The position numbers and the translations under genes were made by a program. From the NCBI RefSeq assembly GCF_023061285.1, contig NZ_JAKGAM010000003.1, positions 1-64,000 of the forward strand: a stretch of 64,000 nucleotides of DNA, read 5' to 3'. Source of the DNA: Chromohalobacter nigrandesensis (lineage in GTDB: Bacteria; Pseudomonadota; Gammaproteobacteria; Pseudomonadales; Halomonadaceae). Shown here piece by piece: positions 45,511 to 54,949 of the stretch. The notes beneath the pieces were generated by a model. The model saw only the letters and a list, made by a program, of their open reading frames with translations. It was not told where the DNA came from and did not search any database. Numbering within the stretch: position 1 is the stretch's first letter; the number at the start of each line of letters is the position of its first letter.

Positions 45511-46384
45511 GCCGTCCCTCGAAAGCCGCCAGGACGGCGCCGCCTAACACCAGCGGCAAGGCCAGCAGGAAGCTACTGGTGAGCGGCAGCCCGAAGATCC
45601 ACAGATCCGCCAACACCGGCCAGATCAGTGCCACATACTCGAACGGTGCCAGACGCGAGACCTCGGCATAGCGCAGCGCCAGGGTCATGCAGATATGCGC
45701 CGCGCCGCCGAACAGCCCCGACAACACCAGCAAGCCAAGCGTCTCCCCCGACACGGCCACCCACCCCATCGGCAACGTCGCCAGGCCCGCCAGGGTCGTG
45801 ACCATCACGAAGTAGAAGGCGATGGAGGCCGGCGTCTCGGTGCGTGAAATACGCCTCACGGTCATTAACGCCCCCGCCGTCAGCAAGGCCGCCAGAATGC
45901 CCAGCGCATACCCCAGGATGCGCCCACCACTCTGGTGCCCCTGCAGGTCGGGCGCCACCAGCACCGCCACACCGGTGAGCACCAATGCGAGGGCCGTTGC
46001 GCGGTGCAGGCTGAAACGCTCGCCCAGCAGCATCACGCCACCGACGGCCATGACCACCGGTGACAGTTGGGCCAACAGCGTGGCTTCGGCCACCGGCAGC
46101 CGGGCCACCGCCGCGAAGGAGGCGAACATCGCCGCTGCCCCTAACCCCGAGCGCAACAGATGCCCCAGCGGACGCCGCGTGACCAGAGCCCTCGGGAACT
46201 CCTGCCGCCAGGCCATGAAGGCCACGATCGGCAACAGCGCGAACAGTGAGCGAAAGAAGACCGTTTGACCCAATGGCACCTCGGTGCTCACCGCCTTGAC
46301 GCACACCATCATCCCGGTGAAGAGAATGCCTGACAGCAACCTGAGCAGAATACCGGCCAGGGGCCGATCCGCGACATCGTCCAT
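45488..46384 (-). CDS. EamA/DMT family transporter
   Basis: Drug/metabolite transporter superfamily protein, 298 residues with about ten hydrophobic helices arranged as two EamA repeats. The segments MMVCVKAVSTEVPLGQTVFFRSLFAL and the second-repeat ALRYAEVSRLAPFEYVALIWPVLADL are typical. The substrate is unknown; relatives export amino acids, metabolites or move riboflavin. The ATG has AAGGA five bases upstream; a TTG further up is unlikely. It sits between the iron-type importer and dnaJ, and a GGGAAT-G-ATTCCC palindrome lies about 100 bases upstream. Confidence 0.9.
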   Translation of the reverse strand: MDDVADRPLAGILLRLLSGILFTGMMVCVKAVSTEVPLGQTVFFRSLFALLPIVAFMAWRQEFPRALVTRRPLGHLLRSGLGAAAMFASFAAVARLPVAEATLLAQLSPVVMAVGGVMLLGERFSLHRATALALVLTGVAVLVAPDLQGHQSGGRILGYALGILAALLTAGALMTVRRISRTETPASIAFYFVMVTTLAGLATLPMGWVAVSGETLGLLVLSGLFGGAAHICMTLALRYAEVSRLAPFEYVALIWPVLADLWIFGLPLTSSFLLALPLVLGGAVLAAFEGRLRQPLRR

Positions 46385-46483
46385 GAGTGTCCTTGTCGTT
46401 CTATTCAAGTAGGAAGGGCGCCCCTCATCGTGCCGTAGCCAGGCAACTCACCGGCAAGCGAGGCGATATAATACACGAGAATC

Positions 46484-46496
46484 GGGAATGATTCCC
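46484..46496. promoter_or_regulatory. Palindrome upstream of the EamA gene
   Basis: GGGAAT and ATTCCC are perfect inverted halves around one G, with ATATAAT and TATTAT-like AT-rich sequence beside them at 46466-46473. It could be an operator overlapping the EamA promoter. Its resemblance to Fur or other regulator sites is only partial. Confidence 0.35.
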
Positions 46497-46543
46497 ATCT
46501 ACAAATGGTGGATACAGCACCTGCTGAGCCAGTAGCAAACACG

Positions 46544-46578
46544 AAAAAGACCCCGCCTCCTTACGGAGGGCGGGGCCT
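46544..46578 (-). terminator. Intrinsic terminator of dnaK-dnaJ
   Basis: On the minus strand GGCCCCGCCCTCC pairs with GGAGGCGGGGTC with a one-base bulge around GTAA, followed by TTTTTCG. It lies 26 bases beyond the dnaJ stop. Confidence 0.9.
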
Positions 46579-46603
46579 TGATCGTTTGGGCAAGAAGGCC
46601 GTG

Positions 46604-47743
46604 TTACGGCTTCATGTCCTCGAAGAACTTCTTCACGCCGTCGAAGAAGCTCGACTTCTTCGGCGAGTGATGGCTGTTGCTACCGTCCAGGCTTTCCTGG
46701 AAGCGGCGCAGCAGGTCCTTCTGTTCCTCGCTCAAGTCGACCGGCGTTTCTACCACGACCTTGCACAGCAGGTCGCCGGGCGGGCCGCCGCGTACCGGTT
46801 TGACGCCCTTGCCCTTGAGCCGGAACATCTTGCCGGTCTGTGTCTCCGGCGGAATCTTCAGCTTGACCCGGCCATCCAGGGTCGGCACTTCCAGCTCACC
46901 GCCCAGCGTCGCGTCGATGAAGTTGATCGGCACGTCGCACTGCAGGTGGCGTCCGTCACGCTCGAAGATCGGGTGCGGTTTGATCGCCGCCTGCACGTAC
47001 AGATCGCCCGGCGGCCCGCCATTAAGCCCCGATTCACCCTCGTTGTTGAGACGAATCCGGTCGCCGGTATCGACCCCAGCGGGGATCTTCACCGACAAGG
47101 TCCGCGTTTCGCGCACGCGCCCTTCGCCATGGCACTTGCGGCATGGCACCTTGATGCTCTGACCGGCGCCATGGCAAGTCGGGCAGGTCTGCTGCACGGC
47201 GAAGAAGCCCTGCTGCATGCGTACCTGACCCTGACCGTGACAGGTCGGACAGGTTTCCTTGCTGGAGCCCGGCTCGGCGCCATCGCCATCGCAATGCTCA
47301 CACGCGATGTGACGCGGTACGCGGATATCGACCGTGGTACCGGCGACAGCGTCCTCGAGATCGATCTCGAGGTTGTAGCGCAGGTCGGCGCCACGCTGAG
47401 GCGCATTGGGATTGCGGCGACCACCGCCCCCGAAGATATCGCCGAACACATCGCCGAAGATATCGCTGAAACCGCCTGCACCGGCACCGCCACCACCGAA
47501 GCCGCCGCCACCCTGACCGTCGACACCGGCATGGCCGAACTGGTCATAGGCAGCCCGCTTTTCTTCATCGGCGAGGACTTCATAAGCCTCGGACACTTCG
47601 CGGAACTTCTCCGCCGAGGTGTCGTCATCCGGATTGCGATCCGGATGGTACTTCTGGGCAAGTCGACGGTAAGCCTTCTTGATCTCTTTCTGATCGGCTC
47701 CCCTGTCGATGCCCAATATTTCGTAATAGTCACGCTTGGACAT
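46604..47743 (-). CDS. dnaJ: Chaperone protein DnaJ
   Basis: Hsp40 co-chaperone that delivers substrates to DnaK and stimulates its ATPase. The 379-residue protein has the J domain with HPD near residues 33-35, a Gly-rich stretch (about 75-105), four CxxCxGxG zinc repeats ([32 protein letters not shown]) and the C-terminal substrate domains. The start [10 protein letters not shown] is standard; a longer frame start is not supported. It follows dnaK by 90 bases. Confidence 0.97.
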   Translation of the reverse strand: MSKRDYYEILGIDRGADQKEIKKAYRRLAQKYHPDRNPDDDTSAEKFREVSEAYEVLADEEKRAAYDQFGHAGVDGQGGGGFGGGGAGAGGFSDIFGDVFGDIFGGGGRRNPNAPQRGADLRYNLEIDLEDAVAGTTVDIRVPRHIACEHCDGDGAEPGSSKETCPTCHGQGQVRMQQGFFAVQQTCPTCHGAGQSIKVPCRKCHGEGRVRETRTLSVKIPAGVDTGDRIRLNNEGESGLNGGPPGDLYVQAAIKPHPIFERDGRHLQCDVPINFIDATLGGELEVPTLDGRVKLKIPPETQTGKMFRLKGKGVKPVRGGPPGDLLCKVVVETPVDLSEEQKDLLRRFQESLDGSNSHHSPKKSSFFDGVKKFFEDMKP

Positions 47744-47833
47744 GGATGGTCCGCCTCCGTGTCGGCGCTGCGCAAACAGCAACGCGGGAGAACATCCCCC
47801 GCGCTGCCGTCATGCGAGCATCAGACGTCGTGG

Positions 47834-49768
47834 TTACTGCTTTTTCTGGTCGTCGTTGACTTCCTCGTACTCGGCGTCAACCACGTCGTCTTCTTTCTTC
47901 TGAGCGCCATCGTCGGCTTGCTGCTCGCCACCCTCGGCGCTCGCATCGCCTTGTTCGGCGTACATCTTCTGCGCCAGATTGCCGGAGGCTTCGGTCAGCG
48001 CGTCGAGCTTGGCCTGGATATGCTCCTGGTCGTCGCCCTTGGTCGCTTCCTCGAGCTCGCTGATCGCGGTCTCGATCTGCTCTTTCTCGCTGGCCTCGAC
48101 CTTGTCGCCGGCTTCTTCGAGGGTCTTGCGCGCGGCGTGGACCATACCGTCGGCCTGGTTACGCAGCTGCACCAGCTCTTCGAACTTCTTGTCCTCGGCC
48201 TCATGCGCCTCGGCATCTTGAACCATCTGGTCGATCTCTTCGTCGGAGAGACCGCCGGAGGCCTTGATGACGATGGACTGTTCCTTGCCGGTGGCCTTGT
48301 CCTTGGCGGAGACGTTGAGGATACCGTTGGCATCCAAGTCAAACGCCACTTCGATCTGCGGCACACCGCGCGGCGCCGGCGGGATGTCGGCCAGGTCGAA
48401 GCGACCCAGTGACTTGTTGCCGCCCGACTGCTTGCGCTCACCCTGCAGCACGTGGATGGTCACGGCCGTCTGGTTGTCATCCGCGGTCGAGAAGGTCTGG
48501 GTCTTCTTCGTCGGGATGGTGGTGTTCTTCTCGATCAGCGGCGTCATGACGCCACCCAGGGTTTCGATACCCAGGGTCAGCGGCGTGACGTCGAGCAGCA
48601 GCACGTCCTTGACGTCGCCGCCCAGCACGCCACCCTGGATTGCCGCGCCAACGGCCACGGCTTCGTCCGGGTTGACGTCCTTGCGAGCGTCCTTGCCGAA
48701 GAATTCAGCCACCTTGGACTGCACCAGCGGCATGCGCGTCTGGCCGCCGACCAGAATCACATCGTCGATCTCGGACGCGGACAGGCCGGCGTCGCTCAAC
48801 GCGGTCTTGCACGGCCCCAGCGACTGCTTGACCAGCTCCTCGACCAGCGACTCGAGCTTGGCCCGGGTAATCTTGACGTTGAGGTGCTTGGGCCCGGTGT
48901 TGTCGGCGGTGATGTACGGCAGATTGACTTCGGTCTGCTGAGCCGCGGACAGCTCGATCTTGGCCTTCTCGGCGGCTTCCTTGAGACGCTGCATGGCGAG
49001 GCTGTCGCCGGACAGGTCGATACCGGAATCGTTCTTGAACTGCTGCACGAGGTAGTCGATCAGCTTGAGATCGAAGTCTTCGCCGCCCAGGAAGGTGTCA
49101 CCGTTGGTGGCCAGCACTTCGAACTGGGTCTCGCCATCGACATCGGCCACTTCGATGATGGAGATATCGAAGGTACCGCCGCCCAGGTCATAGACCGCGA
49201 TGGTCTTGTCGCCACGCGCCTTGTCCATGCCGTAGGCCAGCGCCGCCGCCGTCGGCTCGTTGATGATGCGCTTGACTTCGAGACCGGCGATGCGACCGGC
49301 ATCCTTGGTGGCCTGACGCTGGCTGTCGTTGAAGTACGCCGGCACGGTGATCACCGCGTCGGTGACTTCTTCACCGAGATAGTCCTCGGCGGTCTTCTTC
49401 ATCTTCTTCAGGACTTCCGCACTGACCTGCGGCGGAGCCAACTTGCTGCCCTTGACCTCGACCCAAGCGTCGCCGTTATCGGCCTCGGTGATGGTGTAGG
49501 GCACCATCTTGATGTCTTTCTGGACGACATCGTCCTTGAACTTGCGGCCGATCAGGCGCTTGATCGCGTACAGCGTGTTGCTGGGGTTGGTCACGGCCTG
49601 GCGCTTGGCGGCCTGGCCGACCAGCGTTTCACCATCGTCGGTGTAGGCGATGATGGAGGGCGTGGTACGTGTACCTTCCGCGTTTTCGATCACCTTCGCG
49701 TCGCCGCCGTCCAGGATGGCAACACAGGAGTTGGTGGTCCCCAAATCAATACCGATGATGCGTCCCAT
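47834..49768 (-). CDS. dnaK: Chaperone protein DnaK
   Basis: Hsp70 chaperone. The 644-residue protein opens [18 protein letters not shown] with the phosphate-1 loop and has [13 protein letters not shown], the linker [15 protein letters not shown], the substrate-binding domain and a C-terminal lid ending in an acidic tail ([12 protein letters not shown]). It follows grpE across 129 bases that contain a second heat-shock-type promoter. Confidence 0.98.
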   Translation of the reverse strand: MGRIIGIDLGTTNSCVAILDGGDAKVIENAEGTRTTPSIIAYTDDGETLVGQAAKRQAVTNPSNTLYAIKRLIGRKFKDDVVQKDIKMVPYTITEADNGDAWVEVKGSKLAPPQVSAEVLKKMKKTAEDYLGEEVTDAVITVPAYFNDSQRQATKDAGRIAGLEVKRIINEPTAAALAYGMDKARGDKTIAVYDLGGGTFDISIIEVADVDGETQFEVLATNGDTFLGGEDFDLKLIDYLVQQFKNDSGIDLSGDSLAMQRLKEAAEKAKIELSAAQQTEVNLPYITADNTGPKHLNVKITRAKLESLVEELVKQSLGPCKTALSDAGLSASEIDDVILVGGQTRMPLVQSKVAEFFGKDARKDVNPDEAVAVGAAIQGGVLGGDVKDVLLLDVTPLTLGIETLGGVMTPLIEKNTTIPTKKTQTFSTADDNQTAVTIHVLQGERKQSGGNKSLGRFDLADIPPAPRGVPQIEVAFDLDANGILNVSAKDKATGKEQSIVIKASGGLSDEEIDQMVQDAEAHEAEDKKFEELVQLRNQADGMVHAARKTLEEAGDKVEASEKEQIETAISELEEATKGDDQEHIQAKLDALTEASGNLAQKMYAEQGDASAEGGEQQADDGAQKKEDDVVDAEYEEVNDDQKKQ

Positions 49769-49837
49769 TGGAATACCTCAAAATCGTTGCTTGACTGTTT
49801 CGTGTTCGTCGGCGGCATTGCCGCCTCGCTGTCCGTC

Positions 49838-49867
49838 TATTTGGGGGGTGGGGGCACACCTTTCAAG
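49838..49867 (-). promoter_or_regulatory. Sigma-32-like promoter of dnaK
   Basis: On the minus strand CTTGAAA, 14 bases, then CCCCAAATA. The -35 element is the RpoH consensus and the -10 differs from CCCCATNTA by one base. It lies about 70 bases upstream of dnaK, giving a dnaK-dnaJ transcript independent of grpE. Confidence 0.7.
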
Positions 49868-49897
49868 GGCTCGGCGTCACATCCCTCCCCTGCCACA

Positions 49898-50530
49898 TCA
49901 ATTGGCGGCTTGGCTGACGACTACCATCGCCGGACGTACCAGGCGTCCATTCAACAAATACCCCTTCTGCATGACCTCGATCACGGTGTTGGGCTCAACC
50001 TCGGGGTTGGGCACCATGGTCATGGCTTCATGCACTTGCGGGTCGAACGGCTCGCCTTGCGGATCGACGGCTTCCACGCCGAACTTGTTAAGCACATCGA
50101 GCTGCAACTTCAGGGTCATCGAAACCCCTTCGCGATGCACCTCGCTCGCACCTTCCTGCATCGACTCCAGTGCCTTTTCCAGGCTGTCGACCACCGGCAG
50201 CAACTCCTTGACGAATTTCTCCAGGGCGAACTTGCGTGCCTTCTCGACATCCTGCTCGGCGCGGCGACGCACGTTCTGAGCCTCGGCGGCGGCGCGCGCC
50301 GCCTGATCCTTGGACTCCGTCAAGGCTTGCTCCAATTCTTCGACACGCACCGCCAGCGCATCGGCTTCAGGGTTTTCGAGCGCCTCGGCATCGGCCTCGC
50401 TGGCATCGATATCTTCGACGACGCCTTCGAGCTCAGCATCGTCTCCGGTGGTGTCGTCCGGCTGGGATTCGGCATCGCGCTCAGCGCGAGCCAACTCTTC
50501 CTCGGTCGGGGTCTGCGGGTCTTTGGCCAT
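49898..50530 (-). CDS. grpE: Nucleotide exchange factor GrpE
   Basis: Dimeric exchange factor that releases ADP from DnaK. The 210-residue protein has a long acidic N-terminal segment (residues 1-65), a coiled coil (about 65-125 with [24 protein letters not shown]) and the C-terminal beta domain with [36 protein letters not shown]. The first gene of grpE-dnaK-dnaJ; a consensus heat-shock promoter lies about 60 bases upstream. It is divergent from recN. Confidence 0.96.
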   Translation of the reverse strand: MAKDPQTPTEEELARAERDAESQPDDTTGDDAELEGVVEDIDASEADAEALENPEADALAVRVEELEQALTESKDQAARAAAEAQNVRRRAEQDVEKARKFALEKFVKELLPVVDSLEKALESMQEGASEVHREGVSMTLKLQLDVLNKFGVEAVDPQGEPFDPQVHEAMTMVPNPEVEPNTVIEVMQKGYLLNGRLVRPAMVVVSQAAN

Positions 50531-50587
50531 GAGTTTCTCCTGACGGCTGGCGCGGCCCGAAGCCGCATCTAATAAGCGATTGCCTCC

Positions 50588-50616
50588 TATATGGGGATGC
50601 GTTGAACGATCTCAAG
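50588..50616 (-). promoter_or_regulatory. Sigma-32 promoter of grpE-dnaK-dnaJ
   Basis: On the minus strand CTTGAGA, 13 bases, then CCCCATATA. The -10 element matches the RpoH consensus at every position and the -35 at six of seven. It lies about 60 bases before the grpE ATG. Confidence 0.85.
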
Positions 50617-50715
50617 TCACCCGTATCGCCTGCAGTGACTGGCAATTGAAGCCCTCACCCAACTACTGTATAAACACACAGAGATCAGCTTCGTTTCCGA
50701 CGCCCGGAGGTTTTC

Positions 50716-52389
50716 ATGCTGATACAACTTGCCATTCGCGACTACGCCATCGTCGAGCGCCTCGATCTGGACCTGCACGACGGTATGACGGCCATCACCG
50801 GTGAGACCGGTGCCGGCAAATCGATCATGCTCGGCGCCCTGGGGCTATGTCTGGGAGAGCGTGCCGATGTGGGCAGTGTGCGCCACGGCTGCGAGCGCGC
50901 AGACATCAGTGCGCGCTTCGACATCACCCGCCTCGGCGACGCTCGCGCCTGGCTCGCCGAGCGCGAACTGCCACAAGACGAGTGCTTGTTGCGGCGCGTC
51001 GTCACCGCCTCGGGGCGCTCCAAGGCCTGGATCAACGGCCAACCGGTCACGGTGAGCGACTTGAAAGCGCTCGGCGAACATCTCATCGAGGTTCACAGCC
51101 AACACGCCCATCAAGCGCTACTGCGCGAAGAAACCCACCTGCGCCTGCTCGACACCTATGCCGGCCAGACCGATGCCGTGACCGCCCTCGGCGAGCATTT
51201 CCACCATTGGCGTGCATGCCGGCGTCGACTGCGCGACCTTCAGGAAAGTGGCGATGAAGTCCAGGCACGGCGTCAGCTACTGCGTTACCAGGTCGAGGAA
51301 CTGGATCAACTGGCGCTCGGCGAGGGCGAGTTGGAAACGCTGGAGGACGAACAGACTCAGCTGGCCAATCTCGAGGAGGTTCTGGGAGATGCCCAGTTCG
51401 CCGCCGACTGTTGCGATCAGGACGAGCACGGCGCGTTGTCGTTACTGCATCAGGCCAACGCCCGCCTGGGAAACGCCCCCGAAAAGACCCAACGCCAACT
51501 GGCAGATGCCCTGGCCATGCTGGGCGAAGCGCAGATCCAGATCGAGGAAGCGGCACGCGAGCTGCATCGCTTCGTCGACACCACCGAGCTCGACCCGCAG
51601 CGCCTGACGGACGTCGAGAACCGCCTCGGCGAAGTGCATCGCATCGCCCGCAAGCACCATGTCATGCCCGAGGAACTGCGCGACCTGCATCAGCGCCTCA
51701 GCGACGAATTGGCGAGTCTCGAAGGTGGCGAGCATGACCTGGAAGCGCTCAGCGAGGAAGTAGAGCAGGCCCGCGATACCTATAGAGAGCAGGCTCGGGC
51801 GATCAGCGAGGCACGCCTCGAGGCGGCGCGCGACTTCGGCGAGGCCGTGCAGGCGCAACTGGCCTTCCTGGGACTGGGCAAAGCGACCTTCGAGGTTGCT
51901 ATTTCACCGCGCGAGACACCTCAGACCGAAGGGCTCGACCAGGTCCGTTTCATGATCAGCGCCAACCCTGGCCAGCCGTCACGCCCACTGAGCAAGGTGG
52001 CGTCGGGCGGCGAGCTGTCGCGCATCAGCCTGGCGATCCAGGTCGTCGCCGCGCAGCATAGCAGCGCCCCCAGCATGGTCTTCGATGAAGTCGATGTCGG
52101 CGTATCCGGTGCTATCGCGGAAATCGTCGGCCAGTTGCTGCGGCGACTCGGCGCCCAGGGACAGATCCTGACCGTGACGCATCTGCCGCAAGTCGCGGCC
52201 CAGGCGCATCATCATCTGCATATCGAAAAGCGCGCCGAACACGATACGACGCTCACGCATATGGCGCTGCTCGACGATGCCGGACGTGTGCGTGAACTCG
52301 CCCGCATGCTCGGCGGCGTCAAGCTCTCCGACCGCACCCTGGCGCATGCCCGTGAAATGCTCGACGCCAGCCAGCACGCTCAGCACTGA
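50716..52389 (+). CDS. recN: DNA repair protein RecN
   Basis: SMC-like ATPase that helps join broken DNA ends. The 557-residue protein has the N-terminal Walker A GETGAGKS (near 35), a long coiled-coil middle (about 150-370), and the C-terminal signature KVASGGELSRISLAIQVV with Walker B MVFDEVDVGVSG. CGGAGG sits just before the ATG. RecN is under LexA control in many bacteria; a short look upstream did not reveal a clear SOS box. Confidence 0.96.
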   Translation: MLIQLAIRDYAIVERLDLDLHDGMTAITGETGAGKSIMLGALGLCLGERADVGSVRHGCERADISARFDITRLGDARAWLAERELPQDECLLRRVVTASGRSKAWINGQPVTVSDLKALGEHLIEVHSQHAHQALLREETHLRLLDTYAGQTDAVTALGEHFHHWRACRRRLRDLQESGDEVQARRQLLRYQVEELDQLALGEGELETLEDEQTQLANLEEVLGDAQFAADCCDQDEHGALSLLHQANARLGNAPEKTQRQLADALAMLGEAQIQIEEAARELHRFVDTTELDPQRLTDVENRLGEVHRIARKHHVMPEELRDLHQRLSDELASLEGGEHDLEALSEEVEQARDTYREQARAISEARLEAARDFGEAVQAQLAFLGLGKATFEVAISPRETPQTEGLDQVRFMISANPGQPSRPLSKVASGGELSRISLAIQVVAAQHSSAPSMVFDEVDVGVSGAIAEIVGQLLRRLGAQGQILTVTHLPQVAAQAHHHLHIEKRAEHDTTLTHMALLDDAGRVRELARMLGGVKLSDRTLAHAREMLDASQHAQH

Positions 52390-52433
52390 TCCGCCTGGAT
52401 ATATAGTCGCCTCGATGAAGGAAGCGGGGCATG

Positions 52434-52472
52434 AAACGACGCAACCGGCCATGGAGGCCGGTTGCATCGTCG
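52434..52472. terminator. Hairpin between convergent recN and fur
   Basis: GCAACCGGCC and GGCCGGTTGC form a perfect 10-bp stem around ATGGA, with outer ACGAC/GTCGT extending it. Only TTT follows on the minus strand, so termination strength is uncertain. Confidence 0.6.
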
Positions 52473-52491
52473 TGTGCGCTTACTGTTCGGG

Positions 52492-52944
52492 TTACTTCTT
52501 GCCGGACCCCGAGCCTTCCTGGCGCGTCACGCTGGAGCCCTTGGGGCGCACGTACAAAACCAAGGCATGGTCGACGAGCTCGAAGCCGTGCTCCTCGGCA
52601 ATCTCGCGTTGGCGCCGCTCGATGGTATCGTCGAAGAACTCGATGATTTCGCCGCTTTCCAGGCACACCATATGATCGTGATGTTCTTCCTGGGACAATT
52701 CGAAAACGGCATGTCCGCCATCGAAATTGTGACGAATCACCAGTCCCGCCGTCTCGAACTGAGTCAAGACACGATATACGGTTGCCAGACCGACATCGTC
52801 ACCTGCGTCGAGCAAAGCCTTGTAGACATCTTCGGCGCTCAGATGGTGTTGGTCCTGCGTACTTTCGAGAATTTGCAGGATCTTGACACGCGGCAAGGTG
52901 ACTTTTAGCCCCGCCTTGCGCAGTTCATGGTTCTGATCGGCCAT
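52492..52944 (-). CDS. fur: Ferric uptake regulator Fur
   Basis: Iron-sensing repressor. The 150-residue protein has the winged-helix DNA-binding domain (residues 1-85, ATVYRVLTQFETAGLV) and the metal-binding, dimerisation domain with HHDHMVCLESGE at 89-100. Cys94 is present but the second cysteine of the CxxC structural zinc site is serine (Ser97), as in Pseudomonas Fur. It is divergent from bamE across 78 bases, a conserved pair. It may control the iron-type ABC importer at 42.6 kb. Confidence 0.96.
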   Translation of the reverse strand: MADQNHELRKAGLKVTLPRVKILQILESTQDQHHLSAEDVYKALLDAGDDVGLATVYRVLTQFETAGLVIRHNFDGGHAVFELSQEEHHDHMVCLESGEIIEFFDDTIERRQREIAEEHGFELVDHALVLYVRPKGSSVTRQEGSGSGKK

Positions 52945-53022
52945 GGTTGCGGTTGCTCTTCGCAGTATCGTGGTAGGTCAGGTATGATCAATCCAGGCAA
53001 CGATAGTGAATGATAGGCGCAA

Positions 53023-53454
53023 ATGCAAAACTTGATTAAAACAGTCACCTTTTCCGTCGCCCTGACGCTCGTCAGCGGGTGCAGCTATGTCGGCGTTTAC
53101 AAACGCGACCTGGCTCAGGGCAATCTCATCACCCAGGACATGGTCTCGCAACTCGAGACTGGCATGACCAAGGAGCAGGTGCGCTATGTAATGGGCAGCC
53201 CCTTGCTACAAGGCCCGTTCGACGAAAATCGCTGGGACTACGTCTTCTATCTCGACGAGGCCTATGGCGATGTGGAAGAAAAGCGTGTGACGCTGAACTT
53301 CCAAAACGACAAGCTGACCGACATCGAGCGAGAGGGCGATATTGAGGACAATGTCGACCTCTCGACTCAGAGCGGCCCCGGTCCGGCGGTGGAAGGCTCC
53401 GGCCCAGGCGACGGCGCCCCCGCAGCGGGTCCCAGCTACGCACCGGAAGAGTAA
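53023..53454 (+). CDS. bamE: Outer membrane assembly lipoprotein BamE
   Basis: Component of the beta-barrel assembly machinery on the periplasmic face of the outer membrane. The 143-residue precursor has a lipoprotein signal with lipobox LVSGC, placing the acylated cysteine at residue 20. Its BamE core is QLETGMTKEQVRYVMGSPLL and DENRWDYVFYL. A Gly/Pro/Glu-rich tail of about 35 residues follows the core and is longer than in E. coli. It is divergent from fur. Confidence 0.95.
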   Translation: MQNLIKTVTFSVALTLVSGCSYVGVYKRDLAQGNLITQDMVSQLETGMTKEQVRYVMGSPLLQGPFDENRWDYVFYLDEAYGDVEEKRVTLNFQNDKLTDIEREGDIEDNVDLSTQSGPGPAVEGSGPGDGAPAAGPSYAPEE

Positions 53455-53470
53455 ACGCGTCGCGCCTTGC

Positions 53471-53791
53471 TCAGTCGTCTCCCCGAGCCCGCGCCAGGCG
53501 CGCTTGCTTGGGGTCGACCTCCAATGAGCGATAGACCTCGACGCGATCCCCTTCCACTAGCGTATGTCGGTCCGGCTCGCGCAATGCTTGCCCATAGATT
53601 CCCAGTGGCGCATGACTGAAGAAGTCTGTCCCGCGCTCGGGAAACAGGGCCGGCAGGTCGGCCATTGCGACCACGTCGCGCGCCGACGTCCCCGATGGCA
53701 CCGTGAGCGCAATGACATGCTGCCGATGAGGCTCCGCAAAGGCGACCTCGACGTTGACGTGCGTTTGCACATCGCTGTCACTGGCGGCCAT
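53471..53791 (-). CDS. RnfH family ubiquitin-like protein
   Basis: Small beta-grasp protein of 106 residues; the family was named for proximity to rnf genes, and its function is not settled. Visible are VNVEVAFAEPHRQHVIALTVPSGTSARDVV and the end DRVEVYRSLEVDPKQARLAR. The ATG at 53791 was chosen; another at 53800 is possible, both near the ratA stop. The ratA-rnfH pair is conserved beside smpB in gammaproteobacteria. Confidence 0.88.
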   Translation of the reverse strand: MAASDSDVQTHVNVEVAFAEPHRQHVIALTVPSGTSARDVVAMADLPALFPERGTDFFSHAPLGIYGQALREPDRHTLVEGDRVEVYRSLEVDPKQARLARARGDD

Positions 53792-54218
53792 AAAGCGCAT
53801 CCGCGCGACGCGTGAACGCGTCGACCAACTGGCCGGCCACTTGTTGAAACAGCTTGCCAAACGCCATTCCCAACAGGCGGTTGGAAAATTCGAATTCCAT
53901 TTCCAGACTCACCCGACAGGCCGACTCACCCATCGGCGTGAACAACCAGCGACCGTTGAGGCGCTTGAAGGGCCCCTCAGCCAAGGATAGCTCAATACGC
54001 TCGTAGGGATAGAGATCGTTACGCGTGGCCAGCGTCTGTTCCACGCTCCCTTTACCCAGGGTCATCTCACCTATCAGATAGCGCCCCTCTTCGTGCTCGA
54101 TGACCCGGGCACGACGGCACCCCGGCAAGAATTCAGGGTAACTTTCGAAATCGTTGACCAGATCGAACATCGCCTTGCATGAATGTCTTACCAAGGCGGA
54201 TCGGTTGACCGTAGGCAT
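53778..54218 (-). CDS. RatA family START-domain protein
   Basis: A 146-residue START/polyketide-cyclase fold protein (COQ10/RatA family). Motifs are MPTVNRSALVRHSCKAMFDLVNDFESYPEFLPGCRR and the aromatic pocket segments. In E. coli RatA was reported to block 70S assembly, while homologues bind coenzyme Q; which applies here is unknown. It overlaps rnfH by about 14 bases and is divergent from smpB. Confidence 0.9.
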   Translation of the reverse strand: MPTVNRSALVRHSCKAMFDLVNDFESYPEFLPGCRRARVIEHEEGRYLIGEMTLGKGSVEQTLATRNDLYPYERIELSLAEGPFKRLNGRWLFTPMGESACRVSLEMEFEFSNRLLGMAFGKLFQQVAGQLVDAFTRRADALYGRQ

Positions 54219-54354
54219 TCATCACTCCGCTGACTTTGTTGCGCCGTGCGCGTATGATGGAAGGTTAACATCAAGTCCTTGAATGATATCACGCCTTCCC
54301 CCATGTCATGGGCTAGCGGATTCGGCGCATAGTGCATAGTAATGTAGAGGTTCC

Positions 54355-54828
54355 ATGGCCAAGAAAAAGGGCAATATCGGCTCGAGCACCATCGCGCAAA
54401 ACAAGAAGGCTCGCTTCGAATACCATATCGACGAGACCTTCGAGGCTGGCTTGTCGCTGTCCGGATGGGAGGTCAAGAGCCTGCGTGCCGGCAAGGCGCA
54501 GCTCACCGATACCTACATCCTGATCAAGAATGGCGAAGCTTGGCTGCTGGGCAGTCACATCACGCCGCTCAATACCGTGAGCACGCATGTGGTGGCAGAC
54601 CCATCGCGTACGCGCAAACTACTGCTGCATCGCAAGGAGATCGCCAAGATCTTCTCGCGTACTCAGGATAAGGGGCATACGTGCGTGCCGCTGAAATTGT
54701 ACTGGAAGAAGAACCTCGTCAAGTGCGAGCTCGCTCTGGTGCGCGGCAAGAAGATGCACGACAAGCGTGCCACGGAAAAGGCCCGCGACTGGGACCGTGA
54801 AAAAGCCCGTATCATGCGTGCCCACTGA
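54355..54828 (+). CDS. smpB: SsrA-binding protein SmpB
   Basis: Escorts tmRNA to stalled ribosomes in trans-translation. The 157-residue protein begins [23 protein letters not shown] and has [17 protein letters not shown] and the basic C-terminal tail [19 protein letters not shown] that enters the mRNA channel. GAGG lies upstream of the ATG. It stands directly before ssrA in the same direction, so both parts of the rescue system are adjacent. Confidence 0.97.
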   Translation: MAKKKGNIGSSTIAQNKKARFEYHIDETFEAGLSLSGWEVKSLRAGKAQLTDTYILIKNGEAWLLGSHITPLNTVSTHVVADPSRTRKLLLHRKEIAKIFSRTQDKGHTCVPLKLYWKKNLVKCELALVRGKKMHDKRATEKARDWDREKARIMRAH

Positions 54829-54949
54829 ATGCGGCAGGACGCATCGAGAAAGGCTCATCGAGACAGAGACGCTTGGCCACGAAAAGCCGTGGCGACGGGG
54901 TTGAACTAGCCTCGGGGCGTCCCAACTGTTAGACTGTAGAAACGCTTAC

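Noticed and set aside
48452-50572. A 700-codon open frame antisense to dnaK-grpE, and similar long frames antisense to carB and infB
   Set aside because: These are shadows produced by GC-rich codon usage opposite well-identified genes; composition is His/Arg/Leu-rich and has no domain resemblance.
54901-54943. A sigma-70 promoter for ssrA
   Set aside because: TTGAAC and TAGAAA-like hexamers are present but the spacing is wrong; no convincing pair was found.
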